This document shows positions 44,421-54,322 of a stretch of 64,000 bases of DNA, piece after piece. Below the pieces are notes generated by a model. It made no database searches, had not been told where the DNA came from, and saw only the letters and a program-made list of their open reading frames with translations. The position numbers and the translations under genes are program-made. The stretch's first letter is position 1; each line of letters opens with the position of its first letter. Origin of the DNA: Acetobacter cerevisiae (lineage in GTDB: Bacteria; Pseudomonadota; Alphaproteobacteria; Acetobacterales; Acetobacteraceae); the NCBI RefSeq assembly GCF_001580535.1, contig NZ_LHZA01000150.1, positions 21,703 through 85,702 on the forward strand. Direction: 5' to 3'.

Positions 44421-45320
44421 ATGATGGTCAGTTCCGGTTCCACCGAACATACAGGCTTTACAGCCCCTGCCCCGCCCGTTGCGGCTGGCCCGAACGGGTC
44501 CGGCCCGCTGGAGTCCGCACCGCGCGGACGCTCACGCGTGGTGATGGCGTGCAAGGATATTGCGGATGGCTTCCGGCTGTGGCGTCTGGCGGCGACGCTG
44601 GGCTGGCTGGATATCCGGCTGCAATTCAGCGGGTCCACACTGGGGCCGTTCTGGCTGACGCTGACAACGGCAATCATGATCGGCTCCATGGGGTTGATCT
44701 ATTCCCAGCTGTTTCATCTTGTTCTGAAAGATTATCTACCTTACCTCTCAATTTCGATAATTCTATGGCAGACGGGCCTCTCCGCCCTGATTCTTGAGAG
44801 CTGTTCGACCTTTACCCGCGCCACGGAAACCCTGCGCTCGGTCAACATGCCCTACACGGTGCAGGCCCTGCGGACCATGATGCGCTGCGGCATTGTCTTC
44901 AGTTACAATCTGGTTGTGCCAATTGTCGTCTTCCTGATTTTTGGCATCTCCCCCGGAGCCGACGTGGTGCTGGCCCTGCCCGCCCTGCTGCTGTGGCTGG
45001 TGGATAGTGTGGCGCTGTGCCTGCTGCTGGGCTGTGCGTGTGCGCGCTTCCGCGATATTCCGCCCATTGTGGGCAGTATCATGCAGATCATCTTCTACAT
45101 CACGCCCATTATCTGGGAGCCCAAGCAGGTCGCCGGGCACGCGTGGCTGCTCTATTTCAACCCCTTCTATTCCCTGCTGGAAATTGTGCGCCGGCCGTTC
45201 CTCGGGCAGATTCCCTCCGCGATGTCCTGGCTGATTTCCGGCGGCATTAGCGTGGTGTTCTGCCTGCTCGCGCTGTTTGTGTTCTCCCGCTCCCGCAGCA
45301 AACTGGCGTTCTGGGTATGA
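44421..45320 (+). CDS. ABC-2 polysaccharide exporter permease (Wzm-like)
   Basis: The 299-residue protein has an N-terminal charged and Pro-rich stretch, then six membrane helices with LGWLDIRLQFSGSTLGPFWLTLTTAIMIGSMGLIYSQLF, the typical Wzm/KpsM start, and RFRDIPPIVGSIMQIIFYITPIIW and YFNPFYSLLEIVRRPFLG near the end. It forms the channel of an O-antigen or capsular polysaccharide exporter with the next gene, whose start overlaps as ATGA. No biosynthetic genes for the polysaccharide are next to it. Start uncertain within the first 40 residues. Confidence 0.88.
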   Translation: MMVSSGSTEHTGFTAPAPPVAAGPNGSGPLESAPRGRSRVVMACKDIADGFRLWRLAATLGWLDIRLQFSGSTLGPFWLTLTTAIMIGSMGLIYSQLFHLVLKDYLPYLSISIILWQTGLSALILESCSTFTRATETLRSVNMPYTVQALRTMMRCGIVFSYNLVVPIVVFLIFGISPGADVVLALPALLLWLVDSVALCLLLGCACARFRDIPPIVGSIMQIIFYITPIIWEPKQVAGHAWLLYFNPFYSLLEIVRRPFLGQIPSAMSWLISGGISVVFCLLALFVFSRSRSKLAFWV

Positions 45321-46165
45321 GTGGCTCCGTTTTTGACGCCGGGCGGGTGGCCCCCGGCACCTCCTCCATCAGCATCCGGGATCTGTCACTCGACTTCCCG
45401 ATTTTTCATGGGGGAGCGCGCTCCCTCAAGAAGCTGCTGTTCAAGCGCGGCAAGGCGGCTCTCACCAATTCCCGCAGCCTGCGCACGGGTGGCGAAGTGC
45501 GGATGGACCGGCCTGATGGCGGCCCGGTTTATGTGCAGGCGCTGGATGATGTCTCTGTAGAGATCCGGGCCGGGGAACGAGTTGGGCTGATTGGCCATAA
45601 TGGTGCCGGCAAATCCACCCTGCTGCGGGTGATGGCGGGCATCTACATGCCGGATGCTCCCAACGTGCATATTCGCGGGCAGGTTGCGGCCCTGCTGGAT
45701 GTCAATTCCGGCATGAACCCGGAACTGACAGGGCGTGAAAACATCACTCTGATGGGCCGCCACAAAGGGCTAAGCACGGCGCAGATCCGCCAGCTTGAGC
45801 AGGATGTAGAAGAATTTGCCCAGCTTGATACCTTCCTTGACCTGCCTGTGCGGCTCTATTCTTCCGGCATGATCGTGCGTCTGGGCTTTGGGCTGGCCAC
45901 CGCCATTACCCCGCAGATTTTGCTGATGGATGAATGGTTCATGGCCGGGGATTTCCACTTCCGGGAACGCGCGGAAAAGCGCCTGTCTTCCGTAGTGAAC
46001 AATACGGATATTCTGGTCATTACCTCCCACGCGCTGGATGTGCTGGAAGAATGGTGCACCCGGCTGATCTGGATGGAAGGCGGGCAGATCCGCCTGGATG
46101 GCCCGACCGCCGAGGTGATGGCCGCCTACCGTGTGGACATGCAGGTGCCGGACGACAAAGCCTGA
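45317..46165 (+). CDS. ABC polysaccharide exporter ATP-binding protein (Wzt-like)
   Basis: The 282-residue ATPase has Walker [10 protein letters not shown] (93-101), a degenerate signature ([15 protein letters not shown]) and Walker [13 protein letters not shown], all typical of the Wzt/KpsT/TagH class. The N-terminal 90 residues ([13 protein letters not shown], an insertion with [20 protein letters not shown]) match the family. No extra C-terminal carbohydrate-binding domain is present, so the substrate is recognised by other means or chain modification is not needed. Coupled to the permease by ATGA. Confidence 0.9.
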   Translation: MSGSVFDAGRVAPGTSSISIRDLSLDFPIFHGGARSLKKLLFKRGKAALTNSRSLRTGGEVRMDRPDGGPVYVQALDDVSVEIRAGERVGLIGHNGAGKSTLLRVMAGIYMPDAPNVHIRGQVAALLDVNSGMNPELTGRENITLMGRHKGLSTAQIRQLEQDVEEFAQLDTFLDLPVRLYSSGMIVRLGFGLATAITPQILLMDEWFMAGDFHFRERAEKRLSSVVNNTDILVITSHALDVLEEWCTRLIWMEGGQIRLDGPTAEVMAAYRVDMQVPDDKA

Positions 46166-46182
46166 ACAAACAGGAACATGCC

Positions 46183-46518
46183 GTGCTTTTACTCAAGCCT
46201 TTTCTGATTTATCTGGCCGCAGGCTTTGCGGAAATTGCCGGATGCTTTGCCGTCTGGCTATGGCTGAAGGAAGGCCGCTCGGCATGGCTGTTGGTGCCCG
46301 GCCTTGTCAGCCTGATTGTCTTCGCCCTTCTGCTCACCCGTATTGAGTCGGATTCTGCGGGTCGGGCCTATGCGGCTTATGGCGGGATTTACATTACCGC
46401 ATCGCTCATCTGGATGCGCGTGGTGGAAGGGCGCACCCCGGATAAATGGGAGTTGCTGGGCGCGCTGATCTGTCTGGGCGGGGCATCCATGATCCTGCTC
46501 GCACCCCGAGGCACCTGA
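46183..46518 (+). CDS. YnfA-family small membrane protein
   Basis: The start is GTG 46183 with AGGAA 6 bases upstream, giving 111 residues. The protein has four hydrophobic helices: [68 protein letters not shown] and [16 protein letters not shown], which is the YnfA/UPF0060 pattern almost block for block. Related to small multidrug resistance transporters, but its function is not settled. It begins 17 bases after the exporter ATPase gene. Confidence 0.9.
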   Translation: MLLLKPFLIYLAAGFAEIAGCFAVWLWLKEGRSAWLLVPGLVSLIVFALLLTRIESDSAGRAYAAYGGIYITASLIWMRVVEGRTPDKWELLGALICLGGASMILLAPRGT

Positions 46519-46527
46519 GCCGTTAGC

Positions 46528-46559
46528 CCCCTGCCCGCCCTCGTGGGCGCAGGCAGGGG
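46528..46559. terminator. G+C-rich hairpin between ynfA-type gene and phosphate transporter gene
   Basis: CCCCTGCC and GGCAGGGG flank an inner CGCCC/GGGCG stem, loop TCGT. Very stable but with no T-run, between convergent genes. Confidence 0.5.
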
Positions 46560-46569
46560 AAACCGGACT

Positions 46570-47958
46570 TTACATGCTGATGACGTAAAACAGCGTCGCG
46601 GCAATCGCGATGGTGATGGGCAGGGTGAAGATCCATGCCAGTGCGATTTTGGTCAGCATCTTCGGGTTAATGCCGCTGCCAGAACCGAGCATGGTCCCGG
46701 CAATACCCGCCGTGATGATGTGCGTGGTTGAGACTGGCAGGCCGGTATAGCCTGCGGTCGCAATCAGGCCCGCGCCGACCAACTCGGCGGAAGCCCCCTG
46801 TGCGGGAGTAAGATGTGTGTTGCCAATCTTCTCGCCCAGCGTGTGCACAATCCGCTTATAGCCAATCATCGTGCCAAGACCGAGACACAGGGCGCTCAAC
46901 AGACGCACCCACCAGGGGGCGTATTCCACGGTCGGGCGCAGAACGGCGCTGATGTCTTTGGCACTTTTCTTGTCCGCGTCAGATGCCTGCGTGCTGGAAG
47001 ACACAGACTTCAGGCCAGCCAGAACCTCATAAATATCTGCGCGCAACTGAGAGGCGACAACGTTGCCGGGGTCAGTCGTCTGCAGGCGCGCAACGGACGC
47101 CAGTGCTTCTTCCCGCAGGCCGTCATGGTCATACTGTTGCAGCAGCGGGGCGGCGATAACCGCCTGCGGAGCAATCTGCGGGATGTGAGAACCGGCGTTC
47201 GGGCTAAGCGCGAACGTGGCGGGCAGGATGCCAATAATGGTCAGCATGATCAGGCCAATGCTCTTCTGACCATCGTTACTGCCGTGGGAGAAGCTGACAC
47301 CGGTGCAGGTGAGGATCAGCAGGCCACGCACCCAGCCATGCGGGGGCTTTTCACCCTGCGGCGGCTGATAGAGTTCCGGGTCCTTCACCACATGCTTCAT
47401 GATGAAATACAGGCCGCCCGCGCCGACCAGACCGAGGATGGGGGAAACGGCCAGTGCACGCAGCACTTTCCAGATCTGGGACCAGTCCACACTGTTGCCC
47501 AGCCCGCGTGTGTGCAGGAACGCATCCCCAATGGCCACGCCAATCAGCGCGCCAATCACGCAGTGGGAACTGGAGTTGGGGATCCCGAACCACCAGGTCA
47601 CCAGGTTCCAGGCCAGCGCCGTGCCGAACAGCGAGATCAGCATCGGGATGGCCGGGTCTCCATTCGGAGGAGACAGCACGTCTGCCGGTAGCAGTTCCAC
47701 CAGCCCGTAGGCCACGCTGATGCCGCCCGCCAGCACGCCGATGAAGTTCATCAGACCGGACCAGATGACGGCCACGCGCGGCTTGAGGGAGTGGGTGTAG
47801 ATGACCGTGGCCACGGCGTTGGCCGTGTCATGAAAACCGTTAACAAATTCAAAAACGCAGACCAGCAGAAAGCAGGTGGTCAGCGCCAGAATGGAAAGCA
47901 CCGAATACGGAGCAAAATGAAGCATGGGAACCAGTACCTGTGTTGCACTGCTTCGCAT
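46570..47958 (-). CDS. PiT-family inorganic phosphate transporter
   Basis: The 462-residue membrane protein has the two PiT signatures: FEFVNGFHDTANAVATVIYT near the N-terminus and, in the second half, GYTGLPVSTTHIITAGIAGT. GIPNSSSHCVIGALIGVAIG and GVSFSHGSNDGQKSIGLI are also typical. A central soluble loop of about 90 residues (SVARLQ...DADKKSAKDI) is longer than in many PiT proteins. It imports phosphate with protons or metal. The start could also be ATG 47925 (MLHFAPYS); no ribosome binding site separates them clearly. Confidence 0.9.
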   Translation of the reverse strand: MRSSATQVLVPMLHFAPYSVLSILALTTCFLLVCVFEFVNGFHDTANAVATVIYTHSLKPRVAVIWSGLMNFIGVLAGGISVAYGLVELLPADVLSPPNGDPAIPMLISLFGTALAWNLVTWWFGIPNSSSHCVIGALIGVAIGDAFLHTRGLGNSVDWSQIWKVLRALAVSPILGLVGAGGLYFIMKHVVKDPELYQPPQGEKPPHGWVRGLLILTCTGVSFSHGSNDGQKSIGLIMLTIIGILPATFALSPNAGSHIPQIAPQAVIAAPLLQQYDHDGLREEALASVARLQTTDPGNVVASQLRADIYEVLAGLKSVSSSTQASDADKKSAKDISAVLRPTVEYAPWWVRLLSALCLGLGTMIGYKRIVHTLGEKIGNTHLTPAQGASAELVGAGLIATAGYTGLPVSTTHIITAGIAGTMLGSGSGINPKMLTKIALAWIFTLPITIAIAATLFYVISM

Positions 47959-48157
47959 TAAGACCAGTTTTTTAGTTTTTTCACTGCCTCAACAGCGAAA
48001 TTCATAAAACCTTAACTGATCCTGTTTTGTGTTTTTCTTGCCGCCAACTGGGACTGATCTGCTTTGCGAATAGGCCGAGAGCAATGCCGATCCAAAACTT
48101 TCCAAGCGTTCTTCAGGAGTTAGGTAAACCGGCGGGACTCAAAGTGTCCGGCTTAGC

Positions 48158-49219
48158 TTACAGCAGACGGGTAAACTTCAGCAGAAGCCAGGTCCCAAAC
48201 ATGATGGCAAAGCACAAGCCGCCCGCTTCCACCGTGCCCCATGAGCCATCCGTGAGGAACATGCCGCCGGTATTCATGCCAAAAAAGCCAGTGACGAACG
48301 TGGCCGGCAGCATCAACGTCGTGCCGACGGAGACGATATACAGACGGTGGTTGGTTTCTTCCGCCTGATTGGACGTCAGCTCGTCCTGCAAGGAACGCGC
48401 GCGGTCCTGCAAGGCCAGAAGGTCATCCAGTGCGGCGTGAACCTGTCGATGGGACCGGTCGCGCAGGTCATCCTCTGCCCATTCCGGCAGTTCCATCTCT
48501 TCATCTTTAAAAATACGGTCCACCGGGGCCAGCACACGGCGCAGTTCCGTGGATCGGCGGCGCACAAGGCCAAGCAGACCGCTCATGCGTCCCAGATCTG
48601 TATCCCGATCCAGCATCAGCAGAACATCTTCCGCGCGGTCCAGCTGGTCATCCAGCCGGGCAAAGTCCCGCCGCAGGGTATCAGCAAATTCCAGCAGAGC
48701 ACGATCCACCAGATTAGCGGGGGAACGCGGCACCAGACCGCGCCGCAACTCATGAAACACCACGCCAAGCGCGGGAATCGGGTGACGGCGAGTGGTGATC
48801 AGCAAGTCCGGCTCAAGCGCGAACCGCCATGTGCTGACGTTCCGGTCATCATCCGTGGTGGTGTCATCAAAGGCGGGCAACGCGCCAAACACCGTCTCAT
48901 CTTCACTATCCAGACGGATGCTGCGCTCAAGATTGGTGAGCACCTGCCGCACTTCTTCCGGTAGTGAGGGAATGCTTTCAATCTGCGTGCGGGAGAGGGT
49001 GTGGACAATATCAAAGTGGAACCACGCCCACCCGTCCGTATTGGCCAGTTCCGGCGGGAACGCGCCGGTGAGCAGGCGCTGGGTTACAACGTCCCGCTCA
49101 AGCTCAACTGGCTCATGCCCCGGGCGGCAGAAAATGGCCCAGATCAGGCCATCACGCAGCAGTGTGCCGCCTTCCGAGATTGACTCAGGTAAAGTGGAGG
49201 AGGCTTTTCCGGCCATCAC
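48158..49219 (-). CDS. CorA/ZntB-family divalent-metal transporter
   Basis: The 353-residue protein has a large N-terminal cytosolic domain rich in charged helices (LDRAEDVLLMLDRDTDLG, QDRARSLQDELTSNQAEETN) and two C-terminal helices with the signature GFFGMNTGG, the GMN pore motif of the CorA family. Length near 350 and the N-terminal FHFDIVH and WRFALEPDLLITTRRHPIPAL blocks fit the ZntB branch, which moves Zn2+, but CorA-type Mg2+ transport cannot be excluded. No neighbour points to a metal. The upstream 199 bases to the phosphate transporter hold nothing convincing. Confidence 0.86.
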   Translation of the reverse strand: MMAGKASSTLPESISEGGTLLRDGLIWAIFCRPGHEPVELERDVVTQRLLTGAFPPELANTDGWAWFHFDIVHTLSRTQIESIPSLPEEVRQVLTNLERSIRLDSEDETVFGALPAFDDTTTDDDRNVSTWRFALEPDLLITTRRHPIPALGVVFHELRRGLVPRSPANLVDRALLEFADTLRRDFARLDDQLDRAEDVLLMLDRDTDLGRMSGLLGLVRRRSTELRRVLAPVDRIFKDEEMELPEWAEDDLRDRSHRQVHAALDDLLALQDRARSLQDELTSNQAEETNHRLYIVSVGTTLMLPATFVTGFFGMNTGGMFLTDGSWGTVEAGGLCFAIMFGTWLLLKFTRLL

Positions 49220-49363
49220 TGAACTCCCTGTTTCCCGAAAGGGCGATCGTTGCCTGTCCCGTAAGGAAGCGCACTGTCCACGACCGGTCGCCGCAAACTG
49301 GTCCGGTTCATATCACAGCAGGCTTACGGGACCAAGGCTCCCTTGGTTTTGCAGGTTTTAACC

Positions 49364-49639
49364 TCAGCGCGGGCGCACGGGGCGGGCCGGACGACGGGCA
49401 TCCCCGCCTGCACGGGCACCGGCTGCGGCAGGCTTGCGGGCCGGTTTGAGCGCCGGAGCAGCCTTAATTTCCGCTTCCAGCTGGGCAATCCGCTTCCGCA
49501 CGTTTTCCTTGAGCGCCGGAGAGGTGTGGGACTTCATGGTGGCCAGCGTTTCCTTCAGGTCCCGCAGCTGTTTCTGCTTTTCCGGCAGGCTGCGGCGGAT
49601 GGGCTGGTTGTCTGACATTTGACCATGAAAGGCACGCAT
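49364..49639 (-). CDS. Small basic coiled-coil protein of unknown function
   Basis: I chose ATG 49639 because AAGGGAG lies 7 bases upstream; the frame to 49723 and the internal ATG at 49618 have no such support. The 91-residue product has a central helical region KQKQLRDLKETLATMKSHT...RKRIAQLEAEIKAA that looks like a coiled coil, then a basic Ala/Pro/Arg tail (PARKPAAAGARAGG, RRPARPVRPR). No signal or membrane segment. DNA or RNA binding is possible from the charge alone. Confidence 0.6.
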   Translation of the reverse strand: MRAFHGQMSDNQPIRRSLPEKQKQLRDLKETLATMKSHTSPALKENVRKRIAQLEAEIKAAPALKPARKPAAAGARAGGDARRPARPVRPR

Positions 49640-49813
49640 GGGTTCACTCCCTTGATTATTGTAACCGCCCTTCAGCAGCCACAGGCTGCCAGAGCACACA
49701 GACACACGCCCGCCTCCGGACAAAGCCGGACGGGCGGGGGAAACACCGTTTTTTTATGTAGAGTACGCACAAATACTGGTCTGGCAGGCTCAAGACCTGC
49801 CCGAACGCCGTAT

Positions 49814-50881
49814 TCAGCGGTTGCGGAGGAGAATCTCCCGCAGGGCAGAAAGCAGCATCTCGCACTGCTGGTCTGTTCCAACCGTGATCCGCAGCCACGA
49901 GGATGTGCGCACACCGCGCAGATGCCGGACGATAATGGCGCGCTCCCGCAGGTCCGCCGCCAGTTCCGCAGCATCGCGGTCAGCATGGTGAACATAGACA
50001 AAATTAGCCTGTGAAGGCAAGACCTTGAAGCCCAGTTCGGCCAGCTTTGCGGACAGGATTTTGCGGGTAGTGATCACCTTTTCCACGCTGTTCAGAAACC
50101 AGCCTTCATCTTCCACCGCAGCGGTGGCACCAGCCTGTGCAATGCGGTCCAGCGGGTAGGAATTGAAGCTGTCCTTCACGCGGGTCAGGCCTTCAATCAG
50201 TTCCGGCTGGGCAAAGGCAAAGCCCACCCGCGCCCCGGCCAGCGCGCGGGATTTGGAGAAGGTCTGCACCACCAGCAGGTTCGGGTAGTCCTTCACCAGT
50301 GCCACGGCACTTTCCGCGCCAAAATCGACATAGGCTTCATCGACCAGCACCACGCGGTCCGGGTGCATCTCCAGCAGGCGGCGGACCTCGTTCAGGTCCA
50401 GCGCGATGCCGGTTGGGGCGTTGGGGTTGGCCAGCACAACACCGCTGCACGGCCCGGCATAATCGGCCACATCAATGCCCATCTCAGCATTCAGCGGCAC
50501 GAGGCGATACGGCAGGTCATACAGACCGCAATAGACCTTGTAGAAACTGTAGGTGACATCCGCGAACAGGATCGGCTCGCCATGCGCGAAGAAGGCCTGA
50601 AAGGCGTGGGCCAGCACTTCATCCGAGCCATTACCGACAAACACGTTCTCCACCTTCAGCCCCACGCGCTCCGCCAGCACGGTGCGCAGGCGGGTAGCTT
50701 CCGGGTCCGGATACAGGCGCATGCTATCATCTGCGGCGGCCTTCATGGCATCCAGCGCGCGGGGAGACGGCCCGTAGGGGGATTCATTGGTGTTCAGCTT
50801 GATCAGGTCGGCCATTTTGGGCTGCTCGCCCGGCACATACGGCGTCAGACGGTGAACAAGAGGACTCCAGAAACGGCTCAT
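49814..50881 (-). CDS. hisC: Histidinol-phosphate aminotransferase
   Basis: The 355-residue PLP enzyme starts at MSRFWSP (50881), with ATG 50893 as an in-frame alternative. The fold is marked by [40 protein letters not shown], the Asn in [10 protein letters not shown], the DEAYVDF loop and the Schiff-base lysine in [15 protein letters not shown]. It makes histidinol phosphate from imidazole acetol phosphate and glutamate. Phenylalanine/tyrosine aminotransfer is a known side role. No other his genes are near. Confidence 0.92.
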   Translation of the reverse strand: MSRFWSPLVHRLTPYVPGEQPKMADLIKLNTNESPYGPSPRALDAMKAAADDSMRLYPDPEATRLRTVLAERVGLKVENVFVGNGSDEVLAHAFQAFFAHGEPILFADVTYSFYKVYCGLYDLPYRLVPLNAEMGIDVADYAGPCSGVVLANPNAPTGIALDLNEVRRLLEMHPDRVVLVDEAYVDFGAESAVALVKDYPNLLVVQTFSKSRALAGARVGFAFAQPELIEGLTRVKDSFNSYPLDRIAQAGATAAVEDEGWFLNSVEKVITTRKILSAKLAELGFKVLPSQANFVYVHHADRDAAELAADLRERAIIVRHLRGVRTSSWLRITVGTDQQCEMLLSALREILLRNR

Positions 50882-50897
50882 GGCTGAAAACATCCGC

Positions 50898-50929
50898 AAA
50901 AAGAAAAGGCAGCCCCCGAATGGACTGCC
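50898..50929 (-). terminator. Terminator of ankyrin gene
   Basis: On the minus strand GGCAGTCC and GGGCTGCC form an 8-bp stem (one G-U pair) with loop ATTCGG, followed by TTTTCTTTTT. It lies 45 bases after the ankyrin stop and just upstream of hisC. Confidence 0.85.
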
Positions 50930-50974
50930 TTCACCCCTAAACGATGCGTTTCCGCCTGAAAAGCCTGAGAAACG

Positions 50975-51550
50975 TTAGGCCTGCCCGGCGTTCTGCTCTT
51001 TGATCAGCGCTGCAAGGGCGGCATTGCCCTGCCGCTGGGCCAGATCCAGCGCGTTCAGGCCCTCACCATCACGGTGGGTGGGGCTGGCTCCGGCTTTCAG
51101 CAGCAGCTTCGCCATCTCATCGCGCCCGAACATGACGGCAAACATCAGCGGCGTGCGGCCCACAGCGTTGGGCACATCAACCTTCGCCCCCGCATCCAGC
51201 AGCAGCCGGGCGATGGGCAGAAAGCCCTTGAACGCCACACCGGCCAGCGCCGTCGCCCCTTTTTCATCCTGCAGATCAGGCTTGGCCCCACGCGCCAGCA
51301 GCGTGCTGACGGCTTCCACGTGGCCGTTATAGGAGGCCAGAATCAGCGGCGTGTAGCCTTTTTCCGCCCGCAGGTTGGGGTCCATCCCCGCGTCCAGAAA
51401 GCTGGAAAGCAGATCGGCCTCCCCTTCCCGCGCGGCGTTGATGAACAGGGCTTCCACCTGTTCCTGCGTAAAGTCACCAAAGAGCCCAGGTCCGGCGCCC
51501 GGGGTCTGCGTGCCCTGAGAACGCGGGTCCTGAGAAGAAACCTGTGTCAT
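50975..51550 (-). CDS. Ankyrin-repeat protein
   Basis: The 191-residue protein has a short variable N-terminus, then four ankyrin repeats (about 36-190): FINAAREGEADLLSSFLDAGMDPN, GYTPLILASYNGHVEAVSTLLARGAKPD, TALAGVAFKGFLPIARLLLDAGAKVD, GRTPLMFAVMFGRDEMAKLLLKAGASPTH and a last LNALDLAQRQGN. No signal peptide, so it is cytosolic and probably mediates protein contacts. Bacterial single-domain ankyrin proteins near catalase genes are known, but no catalase is here. Confidence 0.9.
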   Translation of the reverse strand: MTQVSSQDPRSQGTQTPGAGPGLFGDFTQEQVEALFINAAREGEADLLSSFLDAGMDPNLRAEKGYTPLILASYNGHVEAVSTLLARGAKPDLQDEKGATALAGVAFKGFLPIARLLLDAGAKVDVPNAVGRTPLMFAVMFGRDEMAKLLLKAGASPTHRDGEGLNALDLAQRQGNAALAALIKEQNAGQA

Positions 51551-52132
51551 GCTCGACCTCCGGAAAAATTCTTATCAACTCAAATACAGCGCCAGCCACC
51601 GGCCCGGCGGACCGGGTGACGCTATGGACTGCCGCCCTCTATACTGCAAACACCTCAGCCTGTGCAGCGTTTCCTGCCCATGGCGGGCCTGACCTGCCGT
51701 ACGCAGAGGGTACGCCACCTCGGCACCCAAAGCCCGCACATGGGGAAAAACCGCCTCTTTCCGTTGCCTCACGCGCAAGTGATAGCGCCTGCAAAGCAAC
51801 GCCTTGTGATCCTCCGGCGGCAAAAAACGGAAGGAAAACCGGCTCTCCCGCGTGTGCCGAGGAAAGAAGAAAAGCCCGTTTTGCATGCCAGAACAATCTC
51901 AAAAATGAGATTCAGTTCTCCTCCCACGCAGCCTCCACCTGACCTGCTGCGTTACAGCCTGAGTGAACGGCCGACCGACCCGAAGAGAATGAGGCAGAGT
52001 CTCGCACCTGCTCTCTTGCCCAATAACGCCGGACCGTGTGATTGTGCTCAACCCTGATCTCCTGCCGGCTGCTCCGGTGCGTGGTCTCACCGGGTCAAAA
52101 CAAAAAACGTCCACTCTGAAGGATAGGTTAGC
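51551..52132. other. Upstream region of the pentose-phosphate operon, no gene seen
   Basis: 582 bases between the divergent ankyrin gene and tkt. Several short frames exist on both strands but none has a credible start or family pattern. The tkt promoter is expected here; I cannot locate it with confidence. Confidence 0.5.
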
Positions 52133-54235
52133 ATGCGTGCCTCTTTTCCCACCCCTCTTCGCGCACCGAACGGTTTGGAAGCCGGGGGGACGGCCAACCT
52201 CGATAACCTGTGCATTAACACCATCCGCACGCTCTCTATGGATGGGGTTCAGAAAGCCAATTCAGGCCACCCCGGCACAGCCATGGCGCTGGCGCCGGTT
52301 GCCTATACCCTGTGGCAGGACGTTCTGAACTACGACCCGGCAGACCCGCTCTGGCCCAACCGGGACCGCTTTGTGCTGTCCATCGGCCATGCCTCCATGC
52401 TCATCTATTCGCTGATCTACCTTGCCGGTGTGCGGCAGGTGAAGAACGGCAAGGTGACCAATGAGCCATCCCTGACCATTGCTGACCTTGAACAGTTCCG
52501 TCAGCTTGATTCCAAAACCCCCGGCCACCCGGAATATGGCCACACCACTGGCGTTGAGACGACCACCGGCCCGCTCGGGCAGGGCTGTGGCAACTCCGTC
52601 GGTATGGCGATGGCGGAAAAATGGCTGGCCGCACGCTTCAATAAGCCGGGCTTTGAGCTGTTCAACCACCATGTCTACACGCTGTGTGGCGATGGTGACA
52701 TGATGGAAGGCATCTCCAGCGAGGCCGCCTCCACCGCAGGCCACCTCAAGCTGGGCAATCTGGTGTGGATGTATGATGCCAACCGCATCTCCATTGAAGG
52801 CTCCACCGACATTGCGCTGACAGAAGATGTCGCCGCCCGCTTTGCCGCCTATGGCTGGCAGGTGCTGGTGCTGAAGGACGCGAACGATACCGCCGCCCTG
52901 AAGGATCTGCTCGCTCAGGCCAAAGCCGAGACCGAACGCCCCACCTTTATTCTGGTCCATTCCGTGATTGCATGGGGTGCGCCGCATAAAGCCGGCACCG
53001 CCGCAGCCCACGGTGAACCGCTGGGTGCGGAAGAAATTCGCGAGACCAAAAAAGCCTATGGCTGGCCGGAAGACCAGAGCTTCTATGTGCCGGACGGCGT
53101 GCAGACCCACATGCAGGACGGCATGGGCACGCGCGGCGCCAAAGCCCGCGCCGCATGGGAAAAGCTGTTTGCCGAGTATCACACGGCCCACCCGGAACTG
53201 GCAGCTGAACTGGATGCCATTCTGGGCGGCAAACTGCCGGAAGGCTGGGACGCACAGATCCCGGTTTATGAAGCCAGTGAAAAAGGTATCGCCTCCCGCG
53301 CCAGCTCTGGTGAAGTGCTGAACGCTGTTGCGGGCCGCCTCCCCTGGCTGCTGGGTGGCTCGGCTGACCTCGCACCCTCCACCAAAACCAATCTTAAAGG
53401 TGAGGAAAGCTTCCAGCCTGCGGCATGGGGTGGGTCCTACGGTGGGCGGAACTTCCATTTTGGTGTGCGTGAACATGCCATGGGCGCGATTGTAAACGGC
53501 ATGGCGCTATATGGCCTGCGCCCCTTCTGCGCCGGGTTCCTGATCTTCTCTGATTACATGAAGGCCCCCATCCGGCTTTCTGCCCTGATGCACCAGCCGG
53601 TGACCTACATCTTCACGCATGATTCCATCGGCGTGGGGGAAGATGGCCCGACGCATCAGCCTATCGAGCAGCTGGTGCAGCTGCGCGCCACACCGGGCAT
53701 GACAATTTTCCGCCCCGGCGATGCGAACGAAGTGGCCGAAGTATGGCGCTACCTGATTGCCAAGCAGGATGGCCCGGTGGCACTGGCCCTCAGCCGCCAG
53801 AACCTGCCCACGCTGGACCGCACGCGCTTTGCACCGGCCTCTGGCGCGGCAAAAGGCGGCTACATTCTGGCCGACAGCAAAGAGACGCCGAAAGTCATTC
53901 TGATTGCCTCCGGCAGTGAGCTTTCTCTGGCAGTCTCCGCGTATGAAGCGCTGACCAAAGACGGCATTCCGGCCCGTGTGGTCTCCCTGCCGAGCTGGGA
54001 AGTGTTTGAATCACAGCCACAATCTTACCGTGATACGGTGCTACCGCCTTCCGTCACGGGCCGCGTGACGATTGAAGCCGGCTCCCCCATCGGCTGGGAC
54101 CGCTATGCGGGCCCGACGGGTGAAATTATCGCCATGCGCGGCTTCGGAGCATCTGCTCCGGCTGGTCAGCTGGCGAAGAAATTCGGCTTTACGCCGGAAG
54201 CAGTGCTGGACGCAGCCCGCCGTCAGGTGGGCTGA
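52133..54235 (+). CDS. tkt: Transketolase
   Basis: The 700-residue protein has all transketolase signatures: LSMDGVQKANSGHPGTAMAL (TPP site), DRFVLSIGHASMLIYSLIYL, GPLGQGCGNSVGMAMAEKWL, GDGDMMEGISSEAASTAGHL, then HDSIGVGEDGPTHQPIEQL. It moves two-carbon units between sugar phosphates in the non-oxidative pentose phosphate pathway, TPP- and Mg-dependent. Start ATG 52133 has AAGGATAGG upstream. First gene of an operon with tal-pgi, gnd, pgl and rpiA-gntK. Confidence 0.97.
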   Translation: MRASFPTPLRAPNGLEAGGTANLDNLCINTIRTLSMDGVQKANSGHPGTAMALAPVAYTLWQDVLNYDPADPLWPNRDRFVLSIGHASMLIYSLIYLAGVRQVKNGKVTNEPSLTIADLEQFRQLDSKTPGHPEYGHTTGVETTTGPLGQGCGNSVGMAMAEKWLAARFNKPGFELFNHHVYTLCGDGDMMEGISSEAASTAGHLKLGNLVWMYDANRISIEGSTDIALTEDVAARFAAYGWQVLVLKDANDTAALKDLLAQAKAETERPTFILVHSVIAWGAPHKAGTAAAHGEPLGAEEIRETKKAYGWPEDQSFYVPDGVQTHMQDGMGTRGAKARAAWEKLFAEYHTAHPELAAELDAILGGKLPEGWDAQIPVYEASEKGIASRASSGEVLNAVAGRLPWLLGGSADLAPSTKTNLKGEESFQPAAWGGSYGGRNFHFGVREHAMGAIVNGMALYGLRPFCAGFLIFSDYMKAPIRLSALMHQPVTYIFTHDSIGVGEDGPTHQPIEQLVQLRATPGMTIFRPGDANEVAEVWRYLIAKQDGPVALALSRQNLPTLDRTRFAPASGAAKGGYILADSKETPKVILIASGSELSLAVSAYEALTKDGIPARVVSLPSWEVFESQPQSYRDTVLPPSVTGRVTIEAGSPIGWDRYAGPTGEIIAMRGFGASAPAGQLAKKFGFTPEAVLDAARRQVG

Positions 54236-54271
54236 GGCCGCAGCTTCATACGTATAGTAGATGCTTCTATG

Positions 54272-54301
54272 CCGCCCGGTTCAGTCTGAAAGGCCGGGCG
54301 G
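54272..54301. other. Intercistronic stem-loop between tkt and tal-pgi
   Basis: CCGCCCGG (54272-54279) pairs with CCGGGCGG (54294-54301), with TTCAG/CTGAA as an inner stem. No T-run follows, so it is not an efficient terminator. It may be an RNA-stability element between the two coding regions. Confidence 0.5.
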
Positions 54302-54322
54302 TGTGCAGAAAGGATGCCAAGC

